Positions 1 to 11,666 of a stretch of 37,971 nucleotides of DNA are shown here, one piece after another (positions within the stretch are counted from its first letter, which is position 1; the number at the start of each line of letters is the position of its first letter). Below the pieces are notes generated by a model, which saw only the letters and a program-made list of their open reading frames with translations, searched no databases and was not told where the DNA came from. Source of the stretch: Kluyvera georgiana ATCC 51603 (GTDB lineage Bacteria; Pseudomonadota; Gammaproteobacteria; Enterobacterales; Enterobacteriaceae); NCBI RefSeq assembly GCF_001654985.1, contig NZ_LXEU01000061.1, forward strand, positions 1 to 37,971, in the 5' to 3' direction. The position numbers and the translations under genes are program-made.

Positions 1-17
1 GAAAAAGTGGTGGACCT

Positions 18-45
18 CCGGGGCTCGCTGCGCTCGCCCGGATGA
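18..45. repeat. REP-like hairpin beyond yjaB
   Basis: A GC-rich inverted repeat (CCGGG at 18-22 pairing with CCCGG at 37-41, followed by GATGAGGC) lies just past the yjaB stop codon. The pattern resembles the REP elements found elsewhere in this window. It may also limit read-through at the 3' end of yjaB. It is cut close by the window edge. Confidence 0.5.
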
Positions 46-50
46 GGCAG

Positions 51-503
51 TTAAGCCGGCTCCGCTGATGCACTACAATAACGTAAATGCAGTAGCGGAT
101 AAGGTCTCCCATGATCGTCCGTCTCCGACCGCCCGGTCACGGCAAACCCCATCTTCTGGTAGAACCCTACTGCCTGCCCATTCTGTTCGTTCACGTCGGT
201 GGTCAGATCGGGGATCAGCGATAACGCATGTTCAACCAGCTTTCGTCCCACGCCGGTACCTCGAGCATCCGGATCGACAAACAGTGCTTCCAGATGGTGC
301 TCTGACAGCAGCATAAATGCTAAAGGCACATTATTGTTATCTACCGCCACCCAAAGCGGCGCCTCAGGTAAAAATGTCCGTACCTGTACCTCAATTTCCG
401 CTCTATCCTGCGCGGACAAGAAATTATGCGTCGCATCCACCGAACGACACCATATTTCCACTAACCGTTCGCCTTCATGGCGCTGTGAACGTCGAATAAC
501 CAC
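51..503 (-). CDS. yjaB: YjaB, GNAT-family N-acetyltransferase
   Basis: A single-domain GNAT acetyltransferase of 150 residues, close to the E. coli protein (about 147). The acetyl-CoA pyrophosphate loop RGTGVG is at residues 81-86. The AVGFYQKMGF motif at 111-120 carries the conserved Tyr115, which is the usual general acid in this family. The N-terminal part (IWCRSVDATHNFL) is typical of YjaB. The natural acceptor is unknown to me. The gene is transcribed away from metA, and the two share the 504-662 gap. The start fits the end of similarity with E. coli YjaB as I remember it. Confidence 0.93.
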   Translation of the reverse strand: MVIRRSQRHEGERLVEIWCRSVDATHNFLSAQDRAEIEVQVRTFLPEAPLWVAVDNNNVPLAFMLLSEHHLEALFVDPDARGTGVGRKLVEHALSLIPDLTTDVNEQNGQAVGFYQKMGFAVTGRSETDDHGRPYPLLHLRYCSASAEPA

Positions 504-612
504 TTCATTTACTCCCTTTCGAATCGTTTCCGCATTCTACCGCAATCGTAATTGAAACTTTCTCACCTTTAACATGCAGACTCGACATTTCACTGAATTC
601 TGGGTATCGTTA

Positions 613-644
613 GGTGTCTGGATGTCTAAACGTTTATACGTATG
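613..644 (+). promoter_or_regulatory. four tandem met boxes (MetJ operator) of metA
   Basis: Four adjacent 8-bp units lie 19-50 bp upstream of metA: GGTGTCTG (613-620), GATGTCTA (621-628), AACGTTTA (629-636) and TACGTATG (637-644). They resemble the MetJ consensus AGACGTCT, the second and third most clearly. MetJ with S-adenosylmethionine binds such tandem arrays as stacked dimers, so this is the expected methionine repression site. The units overlap the probable promoter. Confidence 0.8.
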
Positions 645-662
645 CTGTGAGGTAATAAGGTT

Positions 663-1592
663 ATGCCGATTCGGGTGCAGGACGAGCTACCAGCCGTCAA
701 GTTCTTGCGTGATGAGAACGTCTTTGTGATGACCACGTCACGTGCTACAGGTCAGGAAATTCGTCCTCTGAAGGTGCTGATCCTGAACCTTATGCCGAAG
801 AAGATAGAGACAGAAAACCAGTTCTTGCGTTTGCTGTCAAACTCTCCGCTACAGCTGGATATCCAGCTACTGCGTATTGATGCGCGTGAATCGCGTAATA
901 CGCCAACTGAGCATTTGAATAATTTTTACTGTAATTTCGACGACATTCGCGACCAGAACTTCGATGGGCTGATCGTTACCGGTGCGCCGCTTGGCCTGGT
1001 CGAATTTAATGATGTTGCCTACTGGCCGCAGATTCAGCAGGTGCTGGAGTGGGCTAAAGATCACGTCACATCGACGCTGTTTGTCTGTTGGGCGGTACAA
1101 GCCGCGCTGAATATTCTGTACGGGATCCCTAAGCAAACCCGCGACGACAAGCTCTCTGGCGTTTACGAGCACCACATTCTTCACCCTCATGCCCTGCTAA
1201 CCCGTGGTTTTGACGATACTTTCCTGGCACCGCATTCCCGCTACGCCGACTTCCCTGCGAAGCTGATTCGTGATTTTACCGACCTGGAAATCCTCGCGGA
1301 AACCGCTGACGGCGACGCCTATCTGTTTGCCAGCAAAGATAAACGCATCGCTTTCGTGACGGGCCATCCGGAATACGATGCGCACACCCTGGCGAGTGAA
1401 TATTTCCGCGATGTGGATGCCGGCCTGAGTCCGGAAGTGCCCTATAACTATTTCCCTAAAGATGACCCGCAAAACAAACCGCGTGCTACCTGGCGTAGCC
1501 ACGGTAACCTTCTGTTTGCGAACTGGCTCAACTACTACGTCTACCAGATCACACCGTACGATCTGCGGAATATGAATCCAACGTTGGATTGA
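663..1592 (+). CDS. metA: MetA, homoserine O-succinyltransferase
   Basis: MetA transfers succinyl from succinyl-CoA to L-homoserine, the first committed step of methionine synthesis, in the cytoplasm. The protein is 309 residues, the same as E. coli. The catalytic cysteine is Cys142 in [11 protein letters not shown], and His235 and Glu237 in GHPEY complete the active site. The class-I glutamine-amidotransferase-like fold is evident. ATG 663 follows a purine-rich stretch (GAGGTAATAAGG). Control is expected from the MetJ boxes directly upstream, and a strong terminator follows. It is transcribed as a single gene. MetA is known in E. coli as a heat-labile enzyme; nothing in the sequence suggests otherwise here. 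Confidence 0.98.
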   Translation: MPIRVQDELPAVKFLRDENVFVMTTSRATGQEIRPLKVLILNLMPKKIETENQFLRLLSNSPLQLDIQLLRIDARESRNTPTEHLNNFYCNFDDIRDQNFDGLIVTGAPLGLVEFNDVAYWPQIQQVLEWAKDHVTSTLFVCWAVQAALNILYGIPKQTRDDKLSGVYEHHILHPHALLTRGFDDTFLAPHSRYADFPAKLIRDFTDLEILAETADGDAYLFASKDKRIAFVTGHPEYDAHTLASEYFRDVDAGLSPEVPYNYFPKDDPQNKPRATWRSHGNLLFANWLNYYVYQITPYDLRNMNPTLD

Positions 1593-1637
1593 TCCGCTAC
1601 TCATCACGATCCTAAAGCGTTTCAGCATACTCAATCA

Positions 1638-1659
1638 GGCACCTTCGGGTGCCTTTTTT
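1638..1659 (+). terminator. rho-independent terminator of metA
   Basis: GGCACC (1638-1643), a TTCG tetraloop and GGTGCC (1648-1653) form a perfect 6-bp stem followed by six T. It lies about 46 bp past the metA stop codon. Confidence 0.92.
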
Positions 1660-1706
1660 GTTTCCGAAATACACCCCACTCAGTCATAAATTTTTAATTC
1701 TAATCT

Positions 1707-1719
1707 AATCAATATGTTG
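1707..1719 (+). promoter_or_regulatory. IHF site upstream of aceBAK
   Basis: AATCAATATGTTG matches the IHF core consensus WATCAANNNNTTR at every defined position and sits in a strongly AT-rich tract. IHF is known in E. coli to bind upstream of aceBAK and to oppose IclR repression under inducing conditions. The site lies about 20 bp upstream of the IclR box, which suits that role. Confidence 0.75.
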
Positions 1720-1739
1720 TGATTATTTTAATTTAAAAA

Positions 1740-1779
1740 TGGAAATTGTTTTTGTTTTTTTAATTTTATTGATTAGGCT
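1740..1779 (+). promoter_or_regulatory. aceBAK promoter with overlapping IclR box
   Basis: TGGAAATTGTTTTTG (1740-1754) has a perfect left half of the IclR palindrome TGGAAATNATTTCCA and a degenerate right half. It overlaps a probable -35 element TTGTTT (1752-1757). TAGGCT (1774-1779) is the likely -10 with a 16-bp spacer. The layout matches the E. coli aceB promoter, where IclR competes with RNA polymerase. The leader between 1780 and 1863 contains no gene. Confidence 0.75.
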
Positions 1780-1863
1780 TAAAAATGTTGAGCGAAAACT
1801 ACACAACGATCTTCCGCTCACCTGACGGGGAAACTATTCGGATCACGCACGAGGAGCTACACC

Positions 1864-3465
1864 ATGACACAACAGGCCACAACAACCGATGAACTGGCTT
1901 TTCTGAAGCCTTCTGGCGAGCAGGAACAGCAGGTTTTGACTGCGGAAGCGGTGGAATTTCTGACCGAACTCGTGACCCGATTTACACCAAAACGTAATAA
2001 GCTGCTGGCTGCACGCATTCAACAACAACAGGATATCGACGACGGCAAGCTGCCAGATTTTATTTCGGAAACCGATTCCATTCGTAATGGAAATTGGCAG
2101 ATACGCGGAATTCCTGCCGATCTGCAGGACCGTCGGGTTGAAATTACCGGTCCCGTTGAGCGCAAAATGGTGATTAACGCCCTGAACGCTAACGTCAAAG
2201 TGTTCATGGCCGATTTTGAAGACTCATTAGCGCCGGACTGGAACAAAGTGATCGAAGGGCAGATCAACCTGCGTGACGCGGTCAACGGCACCATCAGCTA
2301 CACCAACGAAGCAGGGAAAATCTATCAGCTCAAACCGAACCCCGCGGTATTGGTTTGTCGCGTACGCGGCCTGCACCTGCCGGAAAAACACGTCACCTGG
2401 CGCGGCGAAGCCATTCCGGGTAGCCTGTTTGACTTTGCGCTGTACTTTTTCCACAACCACAAAGCGCTGTTAGCCAAAGGCAGCGGCCCCTATTTCTACC
2501 TGCCGAAAACCCAGGCGTGGCAGGAAGCGGCCTGGTGGAACGATGTGTTCTGCTATGCCGAGGATCGCTTCAATCTGCCGCGCGGTACCATCAAGGCCAC
2601 GCTGCTGATTGAAACCTTGCCAGCCGTGTTCCAGATGGACGAAATTCTCCACGCCCTGCGCGACCATATTGTTGGCCTGAACTGTGGCCGTTGGGATTAC
2701 ATCTTCAGCTATATCAAAACGTTGAAGAACCACCCGGACCGCGTTTTGCCGGATCGTCAGGTCGTCACCATGGACAAGCCGTTCCTCAGTGCCTACTCAC
2801 GGCTGTTGATTAAAACCTGTCACAAGCGCGGCGCGTTCGCGATGGGCGGTATGGCGGCGTTTATTCCTCACAAAGATGCCGAGCGCAACGCGCAGGTGCT
2901 GAATAAGGTGAAGGCGGATAAATCACTGGAAGCCAATAACGGCCATGATGGTACCTGGGTTGCCCACCCCGGTCTCGCTGATACCGCCATGGCGGTGTTT
3001 AACGAGGTGCTGGGCGATCGCCCGAACCAGCTCTCTGTTTCCCGCGCCACCGACGCGCCGATAACCGCAGAACAGCTGCTGGCACCGTGCGACGGTGAGC
3101 GTACCGAAGAGGGGATGCGCGCCAATATTCGCGTGGCGGTCCAGTACATCGAGGCGTGGATCTCCGGCAACGGCTGCGTACCGATTTATGGCCTGATGGA
3201 AGATGCGGCCACCGCTGAAATCTCCCGTACCTCTATCTGGCAGTGGATCCATCACCAGAAAACCCTCAGCAACGGCAAACCGGTGACCAAGCCGCTGTTC
3301 CGCCAGATGCTGGCCGAAGAACTGCAGGTGATTAAAGGCGAGCTGGGCGAGGCTCGCTTCAACGGCGGTCGTTTTAACGATGCCGCGCGCCTGATGGAGC
3401 AAATCACCACCTCCGACGAACTGATCGACTTCCTGACCCTGCCGGGCTACCGCCTGCTGGCGTAA
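1864..3465 (+). CDS. aceB: AceB, malate synthase A
   Basis: Malate synthase A condenses glyoxylate with acetyl-CoA to form malate, the second step of the glyoxylate bypass needed for growth on acetate or fatty acids. It is 533 residues, equal to E. coli AceB. The family signature [16 protein letters not shown] is at residues 266-281. Glu250 (LLIETLPA) and Asp278 (RWDY) are the expected Mg2+ ligands. An SD sequence (GAGGAG) precedes ATG 1864. It is the first gene of aceBAK, 31 bp before aceA, and is controlled by the IclR/IHF region upstream. It is the smaller A-type enzyme, not the roughly 720-residue GlcB type. Confidence 0.98.
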   Translation: MTQQATTTDELAFLKPSGEQEQQVLTAEAVEFLTELVTRFTPKRNKLLAARIQQQQDIDDGKLPDFISETDSIRNGNWQIRGIPADLQDRRVEITGPVERKMVINALNANVKVFMADFEDSLAPDWNKVIEGQINLRDAVNGTISYTNEAGKIYQLKPNPAVLVCRVRGLHLPEKHVTWRGEAIPGSLFDFALYFFHNHKALLAKGSGPYFYLPKTQAWQEAAWWNDVFCYAEDRFNLPRGTIKATLLIETLPAVFQMDEILHALRDHIVGLNCGRWDYIFSYIKTLKNHPDRVLPDRQVVTMDKPFLSAYSRLLIKTCHKRGAFAMGGMAAFIPHKDAERNAQVLNKVKADKSLEANNGHDGTWVAHPGLADTAMAVFNEVLGDRPNQLSVSRATDAPITAEQLLAPCDGERTEEGMRANIRVAVQYIEAWISGNGCVPIYGLMEDAATAEISRTSIWQWIHHQKTLSNGKPVTKPLFRQMLAEELQVIKGELGEARFNGGRFNDAARLMEQITTSDELIDFLTLPGYRLLA

Positions 3466-3496
3466 TCCACCACATAACAATATGGAGCATCTGCAC

Positions 3497-4801
3497 ATGA
3501 AAACTCGTACTCAACAAATCGAAGTATTACAACAAGAATGGACGCAGCCACGTTGGGAAGGCATCAAGCGTCCGTACAGCGCGGAAGAAGTGGTGAAACT
3601 GCGCGGGTCGGTCAACCCAGAGTGTACGCTGGCCCAGCTGGGCGCGGCCAGAATGTGGCGCCTGCTGCACGGTGAAGCGAAAAAAGGCTACGTTAACAGC
3701 CTTGGCGCGCTGACCGGCGGCCAGGCGTTACAGCAGGCAAAAGCCGGTATTGAGGCCATTTATCTCTCGGGCTGGCAGGTGGCCGCGGACGCCAACCTGG
3801 CATCAAGTATGTACCCGGATCAATCGCTCTATCCTGCGAACTCAGTGCCTGCGGTGGTCGATCGGATCAACAACACTTTCCGTCGTGCGGATCAGATCCA
3901 GTGGGCGAACGGTATCGAGCCAAACGATCCGCGCTACGTTGATTATTTCCTGCCGATCGTTGCCGATGCGGAAGCGGGTTTCGGCGGCGTGCTGAACGCC
4001 TTTGAACTGATGAAATCGATGATTGCGGCCGGTGCAGCGGCGGTACACTTCGAAGATCAGCTGGCGTCGGTGAAGAAATGCGGCCATATGGGCGGCAAAG
4101 TGCTGGTACCCACGCAGGAGGCGGTTCAGAAACTGGTGGCCGCGCGCCTGGCGGCTGATGTCATGGGCGTACCGACCCTGCTGATTGCCCGTACCGATGC
4201 CGACGCGGCGGACCTTATCACCTCCGACTGCGACCCGTACGATAGCGACTTCATTACCGGCGAGCGCACCAGCGAAGGCTTCTACCGTACTCGCGCAGGC
4301 ATTGAGCAGGCGATCAGCCGTGGCCTGGCGTACGCACCGTACGCCGACCTGGTGTGGTGTGAAACCTCCACGCCGGACCTGGAGCTGGCGAAGCGCTTTG
4401 CCGATGCGATTCACGCGAAATATCCAGGCAAACTGCTGGCCTACAACTGCTCGCCGTCGTTCAACTGGCAGAAAAAGCTGGACGACAAAACCATCGCCAG
4501 CTTCCAGCAGCAGCTGTCTGATATGGGCTACAAATACCAATTCATCACGCTGGCCGGCATCCACAGCATGTGGTTCAACATGTTCGACCTGGCGCACTCT
4601 TACGCGCAGGGTGAAGGGATGAAGCACTACGTTGAGAAGGTTCAGCAGGCAGAATTCGCGGCGGCGAAAGATGGCTACACCTTCGTTTCTCACCAGCAGG
4701 AGGTTGGCACCGGCTACTTCGATAATGTCACCACCATTATTCAGGGCGGAACCTCCTCGGTGACCGCGCTGACTGGTTCAACCGAAGAATCGCAGTTCTG
4801 A
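3497..4801 (+). CDS. aceA: AceA, isocitrate lyase
   Basis: Isocitrate lyase splits isocitrate into glyoxylate and succinate, the entry reaction of the glyoxylate bypass. The signature KKCGHM is at residues 193-198, with catalytic Cys195. FEDQ, and the metal-binding region around [10 protein letters not shown], are also intact. I take the start at ATG 3497, not the in-frame ATG at 3482. GGAG at 3484-3487 is then an SD with 9-bp spacing, and the protein becomes 434 residues, as in E. coli. Second gene of aceBAK. A REP element separates it from aceK, which in E. coli lowers aceK expression relative to aceA. Confidence 0.98.
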   Translation: MKTRTQQIEVLQQEWTQPRWEGIKRPYSAEEVVKLRGSVNPECTLAQLGAARMWRLLHGEAKKGYVNSLGALTGGQALQQAKAGIEAIYLSGWQVAADANLASSMYPDQSLYPANSVPAVVDRINNTFRRADQIQWANGIEPNDPRYVDYFLPIVADAEAGFGGVLNAFELMKSMIAAGAAAVHFEDQLASVKKCGHMGGKVLVPTQEAVQKLVAARLAADVMGVPTLLIARTDADAADLITSDCDPYDSDFITGERTSEGFYRTRAGIEQAISRGLAYAPYADLVWCETSTPDLELAKRFADAIHAKYPGKLLAYNCSPSFNWQKKLDDKTIASFQQQLSDMGYKYQFITLAGIHSMWFNMFDLAHSYAQGEGMKHYVEKVQQAEFAAAKDGYTFVSHQQEVGTGYFDNVTTIIQGGTSSVTALTGSTEESQF

Positions 4802-4806
4802 TTTAT

Positions 4807-4876
4807 GCCCGGTGGCGCTGCGCTAACCGGGCCTACAACGACATGTAGGCCGGATAAGCGAATGCGCCATCCGGCA
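4807..4876. repeat. BIME (two REP units) between aceA and aceK
   Basis: Two REP units in opposite orientation: GCCCGGTGGCGCTGCG to CCGGGCCTAC, and GTAGGCCGGATAAGCG to GCCATCCGGCAT. An intra-operonic REP here is known in E. coli. It is expected to stabilise upstream aceBA mRNA and to contribute to the large drop in expression between AceA and AceK. Confidence 0.9.
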
Positions 4877-4900
4877 TGACTCGGTGCCGGATGGGGATAA

Positions 4901-6712
<1,812 letters not shown>

Positions 6713-6716
6713 CGAG

Positions 6717-6738
6717 AATGCCCCAACGGGGCATTTTG
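6717..6738. terminator. bidirectional terminator between aceK and iclR
   Basis: AATGCCCC (6717-6724) and GGGGCATT (6728-6735) form an 8-bp stem with an AAC loop. TTTTG follows on the plus strand, which suits aceK. The hairpin lies just past the iclR stop codon on the minus strand, so it can serve both genes. Confidence 0.85.
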
Positions 6739-6739
6739 T

Positions 6740-7567
6740 TTATTTAATCCCGCCGTAGGCCAGCGTCACCTCTTTCGCCGCTTTAATCACCATCGCGCCA
6801 AACTCGGTCACGCGGTCATCGGTAATGCGGGAAATCGGCCCGGAAATGGAGATGGCGGCAAACGGCTCGCGGTGTTCGTCATAAATACACGACGCCACGC
6901 AGCGTAGCCCCAGCGCATGCTCTTCATCATCAAACGAATAGCCGCGCTTACGCGTCTGGGCCAGGTCGTCCTTCAGATGTAACGGCGACACCAGCGTCGC
7001 ATGCGTGTAAGCATGCAGACCCTTGCGGTGCAGCAGGCTGGTTACCTGTTCCTCGCTGAGCTGCGATAAAAAGGCTTTCCCGGCGCCAGAGGCGTGCATT
7101 GGCAGCTTGCCGCCAATCGGTGCGGACATGCGCATCAGCTGCGTACACTGCACCTGATCGATAATAATGGCCTGATGATCGCTCTTATCGAGCACTGCCA
7201 GGTTAACCGTCTCACCGGAATCTTCCATCAGTTGGCGCAGAATGGGGTGCACAATCGCCAGCAGATTACGACTTTGCAGGAAGCTGCTGCCCACGATAAA
7301 CGCATGCGCGCCCACCGCCCAATGGCCCAGTTCGCCAACCTGACGCACGAAGCCCAACTGCTGCATGGTGGTGAGTAAACGGTGGGTCGTGGAGTTAGGA
7401 AGGCCAGCCTGCTGCGCCAGCTCGGTGAGCGCCACGCTGCTGTGTGATTCGGCGATCCACTCTAACAGTTTGAGGCCGCGGGTGAGCGACTGCACCTGGC
7501 CCGTTGCGGCGGCAGTAGTTGCCGGGGCGGGTTTTCTACCGCGTTTTGCAGGAACGTTGGCGACCAT
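6740..7567 (-). CDS. iclR: IclR, repressor of the acetate operon
   Basis: The founding member of the IclR family: an N-terminal winged helix-turn-helix (about residues 27-88, recognition region VALTELAQQAGLPNSTTHRLL at 45-65) and a C-terminal effector domain that in E. coli senses glyoxylate and pyruvate. It represses aceBAK and its own gene. The 275 residues compare with about 274 in E. coli. A basic N-terminal arm (AKRGRKP) is present. An AGGAG SD lies just before the start. It converges on aceK. An IclR box sits 20 bp upstream of the start codon, consistent with autorepression. The arpA gene that lies between aceK and iclR in E. coli K-12 is absent. Confidence 0.97.
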   Translation of the reverse strand: MVANVPAKRGRKPAPATTAAATGQVQSLTRGLKLLEWIAESHSSVALTELAQQAGLPNSTTHRLLTTMQQLGFVRQVGELGHWAVGAHAFIVGSSFLQSRNLLAIVHPILRQLMEDSGETVNLAVLDKSDHQAIIIDQVQCTQLMRMSAPIGGKLPMHASGAGKAFLSQLSEEQVTSLLHRKGLHAYTHATLVSPLHLKDDLAQTRKRGYSFDDEEHALGLRCVASCIYDEHREPFAAISISGPISRITDDRVTEFGAMVIKAAKEVTLAYGGIK

Positions 7568-7586
7568 CGCAACTCCTTTCTGTATC

Positions 7587-7601
7587 GTGGAAATTATTTT
7601 C
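7587..7601 (-). promoter_or_regulatory. IclR autoregulatory box
   Basis: TGGAAATTATTTTCG on the plus strand matches the IclR palindrome TGGAAATNATTTCCA at 12 of its 14 defined positions. It lies directly upstream of iclR and is a better match than the box at aceB. A stretch resembling a -10 element (TATAAT on either strand around 7612-7617) is next to it. Confidence 0.75.
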
Positions 7602-7643
7602 GTTTTTATTGATTATAATACAACCGTTCGTCTTACTGCTCCG

Positions 7644-7668
7644 ATGAGTCATGTTGAACATGTCTCAT
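7644..7668 (+). promoter_or_regulatory. 25-bp near-palindrome upstream of metH, candidate MetR operator
   Basis: The arms ATGAG-T-CATGTT (7644-7655) and AACATG-T-CTCAT (7657-7668) around a central G are complementary except for one T/T pair. The segment TGAACATGTCTCA (7655-7667) fits the MetR consensus TGAANNTNNTTCA with one mismatch, and its mirror image is present on the other side. MetR activates metH in E. coli and Salmonella. Assignment to MetR is an inference. Confidence 0.6.
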
Positions 7669-7765
7669 GTAGACCGCTGTTCTCTTTTCCGCCACCCCGC
7701 TTTATGCCAGTATGGTCTATTGCCTATTTGGGTCTGGATTTCGTAGAGCGGTGTCGGGAGTGCCT

Positions 7766-10700
7766 GTGAGCAGCAAAGTGGAGCAACTGCGTGCGCAGTT
7801 AAATGAACGTATTCTGGTTCTGGATGGGGGCATGGGCACCATGATCCAGGGCTATCGTCTGAGCGAGCAGGACTTCCGCGGCGAACGCTTCGCCGACTGG
7901 CCTTGCGACCTGAAGGGGAACAACGACCTGCTGGTGCTCAGCAAGCCGGAGGTGATCGCGGCTATCCATCACGCCTATTTCGAGGCGGGGGCGGATATCA
8001 TCGAAACCAACACCTTTAACTCCACGACCATCGCCATGGCCGATTACCAGATGGAATCGCTGTCGGCGGAAATCAACTTTGCGGCGGCGAAGCTGGCACG
8101 CGCGGCGGCCGACGAATGGACGGCGCGTACGCCGAACAAACCGCGCTACGTCGCGGGCGTGCTCGGCCCAACCAACCGTACGGCGTCTATCTCGCCGGAT
8201 GTCAATGACCCGGCGTACCGCAACATTACTTTCGATCAGCTGGTGGCCGCCTACCGCGAATCCACCAAAGCGCTGGTGGAAGGGGGCAGCGACCTGATCC
8301 TGATTGAAACCGTCTTCGACACCCTCAACGCCAAAGCGGCGGTGTTTGCGGTGAAAGAAGAGTTTGAAGCGCTGGGCGTTGATCTGCCGATCATGATTTC
8401 CGGCACCATTACCGACGCTTCGGGCCGTACGCTCTCCGGTCAAACTACCGAAGCGTTCTATAACTCCCTGCGTCACGCCGACGCCCTGACCTTTGGTCTC
8501 AACTGCGCCCTCGGCCCGGACGAGCTGCGCCAGTACGTGCAGGAGCTGTCACGCATTGCCGAATGCTACGTCACCGCGCACCCGAACGCCGGGCTGCCGA
8601 ACGCTTTCGGCGAGTACGACCTCGACGCCGACACCATGGCGACGCAAATCCGCGAATGGGCCGAAGCGGGCTTCCTCAACGTGGTTGGCGGCTGCTGTGG
8701 CACCACGCCGGAGCATATCGCTGCGATGAGCCGGGCGGTAGACGGTTTACCGCCGCGCAAGTTACCAGAAATCCCGGTCTCCTGCCGCCTGTCCGGCCTG
8801 GAGCCGCTGAACATTGGCGACGATAGCCTGTTTGTGAACGTCGGCGAACGTACCAACGTCACCGGTTCGGCGAAGTTTAAGCGCCTGATCAAAGAAGAGA
8901 AATACAGCGAAGCGCTGGATGTCGCCCGTCAGCAGGTCGAAAGCGGCGCGCAGATTATCGATATCAACATGGATGAGGGGATGCTCGACGCTGAAGCGGC
9001 GATGGTGCGTTTCCTCAACCTGATTGCCGGCGAGCCGGATATCGCCCGCGTGCCGATTATGATCGACTCCTCGAAATGGGAAGTTATCGAAAAAGGGCTT
9101 AAGTGCATTCAGGGTAAAGGCATCGTTAACTCCATCTCAATGAAAGAGGGTGTGGAGACCTTTATCCATCACGCGAAGCTGCTGCGTCGCTACGGCGCCG
9201 CGGTGGTGGTGATGGCTTTTGACGAGCAGGGACAAGCCGACACCCGCGAACGCAAAATTGAGATTTGCCGCCGAGCCTACAAAATTCTCACCGAAGAGGT
9301 GGGTTTCCCGCCGGAAGACATTATCTTCGACCCGAATATCTTCGCCGTCGCCACCGGTATTGAAGAGCACAACAACTACGCGCAGGACTTTATCGGCGCC
9401 TGTGAGGACATCAAACGCGAGCTGCCGCACGCGCTGATTTCCGGCGGTGTGTCTAACGTTTCCTTCTCGTTCCGCGGCAATGACCCGGTACGTGAAGCTA
9501 TCCACGCGGTCTTCCTCTATTACGCCATCCGCAACGGCATGGACATGGGCATCGTCAACGCCGGACAGCTGGCTATCTACGACGATCTCCCGGCAGAACT
9601 GCGCGACGCGGTTGAAGACGTGATCCTCAACCGCCGTGAAGATGGTACCGAACGTTTGCTGGAACTGGCCGAGAAATATCGCGGCAGTAAAACCGACGAG
9701 GCCGCCAACGCCCAGCAGGCGGAATGGCGCAGATGGGACGTCAAAAAGCGTCTCGAATACTCGCTGGTAAAAGGCATTACCGAATTTATCGAACTCGACA
9801 CCGAAGAGGCGCGCCAGCAGGCCGCACGCCCGATTGAGGTGATCGAAGGGCCGCTGATGGACGGCATGAACGTGGTCGGCGACCTGTTCGGCGAGGGCAA
9901 AATGTTCCTGCCGCAGGTGGTGAAATCCGCCCGCGTGATGAAGCAGGCTGTGGCCTACCTCGAACCGTACATTGAAGCCAGCAAAGAAAAAGGCTCCAGC
10001 AACGGCAAGATGGTCATCGCCACCGTGAAAGGCGACGTGCACGATATTGGTAAAAATATCGTCGGCGTGGTGCTGCAGTGTAATAACTACGAAATCATCG
10101 ATCTCGGCGTGATGGTGCCAGCGGATAAAATCCTCAAAACGGCGAAAGAGGTGAACGCGGACCTGATCGGCCTCTCCGGCCTGATTACCCCGTCGCTGGA
10201 TGAAATGGTCAACGTGGCAAAAGAGATGGAGCGCCAGGGCTTCACCATCCCACTGCTTATTGGCGGCGCGACAACGTCGAAAGCGCACACCGCGGTGAAA
10301 ATTGAGCAGAACTACAGCGGCCCGACGGTTTACGTCCAGAACGCTTCGCGTACCGTAGGCGTGGTAGCGGCGCTGCTCTCCGACGCTCAGCGCGATGATT
10401 TTGTTGCCCGTACGCGCAAAGAGTATGAAACCGTACGTATTCAGCACGGGCGTAAGAAACCGCGTACCCCGCCGGTCACGTTAGCCGCCGCGCGGGAAAA
10501 CGATCTCGCGTTTGACTGGGAAAGTTACACCCCGCCGGTCGCACATCGTTTAGGCGTGCAGGAAGTCGAGGCCAGCATCGAAACGCTGCGCAATTACATC
10601 GACTGGACGCCGTTCTTTATGACCTGGTCGCTGGCCGGAAAATTCCCGCGCATCCTCGAAGATGAAGTGGTGGGGGAAGAGGCAAAGCGCCTGTTTAAAG

Positions 10701-11449
10701 ACGCCAACGACATGCTGGACCAGCTGAGCGCCGGGAAATCCCTCAACCCGCGCGGCGTCGTTGGCCTGTTCCCGGCTAACCGCGTCGGCGATGACGTGGA
10801 AATCTATCGCGATGAAACGCGTACGCAGGTGCTGACCGTGAGCCGTCATCTGCGCCAGCAGACCGAGAAAGTGGGCTTTGCCAACTACTGTCTGTCGGAC
10901 TTCGTCGCGCCGAAAACCTCCGGTAAAGCGGACTATATCGGTGCCTTTGCCGTCACCGGCGGGCTGGAGGAAGATGCGCTGGCCGACGCGTTTGAAGCGC
11001 AGCACGATGATTACAACAAGATCATGGTGAAGGCGATTGCCGACCGCCTGGCGGAAGCCTTTGCCGAGTACCTGCACGAGCGCGTGCGTAAGGTTTACTG
11101 GGGCTACGCGCCGAACGAAAACCTGAGCAACGATGAACTGATCCGCGAAAACTACCAGGGTATTCGCCCGGCGCCGGGCTACCCTGCGTGTCCGGAGCAC
11201 ACCGAAAAAGGCACTATCTGGCAGTTACTGGACGTTGAAAAACACACCGGCATGAAGCTGACCGAGTCCTTCGCCATGTGGCCTGGCGCGTCGGTTTCCG
11301 GCTGGTATTTCAGTCACCCGGACAGTAAGTACTACGCAGTCGCGCAGATTCAGCGCGATCAGGTTGAGGACTACGCGCAGCGTAAAGGGATGAGCGTAGC
11401 GGAAGTGGAGCGCTGGCTGGCGCCAAACCTGGGTTATGATGCCGACTGA
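7766..11449 (+). CDS. metH: MetH, cobalamin-dependent methionine synthase
   Basis: Transfers methyl from 5-methyltetrahydrofolate to homocysteine through methylcobalamin, the last step of methionine synthesis. Four modules are visible. The homocysteine domain has zinc ligands Cys247 (GLNCALG) and Cys310/Cys311 (GGCCGT). The pterin-binding domain follows at about 355-615 ([13 protein letters not shown]). The B12 domain contains [11 protein letters not shown] with the axial ligand His759. The C-terminal AdoMet reactivation domain ends in GYDAD. The start is GTG 7766 with GGGAG 5 bp upstream. This gives 1227 residues, identical in length to E. coli. An in-frame ATG at 7712 has no good SD and would add 18 unsupported residues. 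Activation by MetR is expected. Confidence 0.98.
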   Translation: MSSKVEQLRAQLNERILVLDGGMGTMIQGYRLSEQDFRGERFADWPCDLKGNNDLLVLSKPEVIAAIHHAYFEAGADIIETNTFNSTTIAMADYQMESLSAEINFAAAKLARAAADEWTARTPNKPRYVAGVLGPTNRTASISPDVNDPAYRNITFDQLVAAYRESTKALVEGGSDLILIETVFDTLNAKAAVFAVKEEFEALGVDLPIMISGTITDASGRTLSGQTTEAFYNSLRHADALTFGLNCALGPDELRQYVQELSRIAECYVTAHPNAGLPNAFGEYDLDADTMATQIREWAEAGFLNVVGGCCGTTPEHIAAMSRAVDGLPPRKLPEIPVSCRLSGLEPLNIGDDSLFVNVGERTNVTGSAKFKRLIKEEKYSEALDVARQQVESGAQIIDINMDEGMLDAEAAMVRFLNLIAGEPDIARVPIMIDSSKWEVIEKGLKCIQGKGIVNSISMKEGVETFIHHAKLLRRYGAAVVVMAFDEQGQADTRERKIEICRRAYKILTEEVGFPPEDIIFDPNIFAVATGIEEHNNYAQDFIGACEDIKRELPHALISGGVSNVSFSFRGNDPVREAIHAVFLYYAIRNGMDMGIVNAGQLAIYDDLPAELRDAVEDVILNRREDGTERLLELAEKYRGSKTDEAANAQQAEWRRWDVKKRLEYSLVKGITEFIELDTEEARQQAARPIEVIEGPLMDGMNVVGDLFGEGKMFLPQVVKSARVMKQAVAYLEPYIEASKEKGSSNGKMVIATVKGDVHDIGKNIVGVVLQCNNYEIIDLGVMVPADKILKTAKEVNADLIGLSGLITPSLDEMVNVAKEMERQGFTIPLLIGGATTSKAHTAVKIEQNYSGPTVYVQNASRTVGVVAALLSDAQRDDFVARTRKEYETVRIQHGRKKPRTPPVTLAAARENDLAFDWESYTPPVAHRLGVQEVEASIETLRNYIDWTPFFMTWSLAGKFPRILEDEVVGEEAKRLFKDANDMLDQLSAGKSLNPRGVVGLFPANRVGDDVEIYRDETRTQVLTVSRHLRQQTEKVGFANYCLSDFVAPKTSGKADYIGAFAVTGGLEEDALADAFEAQHDDYNKIMVKAIADRLAEAFAEYLHERVRKVYWGYAPNENLSNDELIRENYQGIRPAPGYPACPEHTEKGTIWQLLDVEKHTGMKLTESFAMWPGASVSGWYFSHPDSKYYAVAQIQRDQVEDYAQRKGMSVAEVERWLAPNLGYDAD

Positions 11450-11481
11450 TTCACAGAATCGTCATCTTTCCTTACAACTAA

Positions 11482-11510
11482 CAGGGCGCTCTATGAGCGC
11501 CCTGTCTCTT
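11482..11510 (+). terminator. rho-independent terminator of metH
   Basis: CAGGGCGCT (11482-11490) and AGCGCCCTG (11496-11504) form a perfect 9-bp stem with loop CTATG, followed by the T-rich TCTCTTT. It lies 32 bp past the metH stop codon. Confidence 0.88.
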
Positions 11511-11544
11511 TATCGCGCGTAAACCCTTATACTGAAAGAAGGCC

Positions 11545-11624
11545 GTTGCCGGATGGCGTAAACGTCTTATCTGGCCTACAGAAGGATGATTTGTAGGTCT
11601 GATAAGCGCAGCGCCATCAGGCAT
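11545..11624. repeat. BIME between metH and yjbB
   Basis: Two facing REP units: GTTGCCGGATGGCG to TCTGGCCTAC, and TGTAGGTCTGATAAGCG to GCCATCAGGCAT. Both carry compensating substitutions relative to the GCCGGAT core. Confidence 0.88.
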
Positions 11625-11666
11625 ACGAACCTCAGGAACCTATAACAATAAGGAGAAGCTGATTCC

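Noticed and set aside
9137-10447. 436-residue open frame on the minus strand opposite metH
   Set aside because: It lies wholly antisense to the B12 and pterin domains of metH, has no SD, and its composition (many His, Val, Phe, Arg) is typical of a shadow of GC-rich codons.
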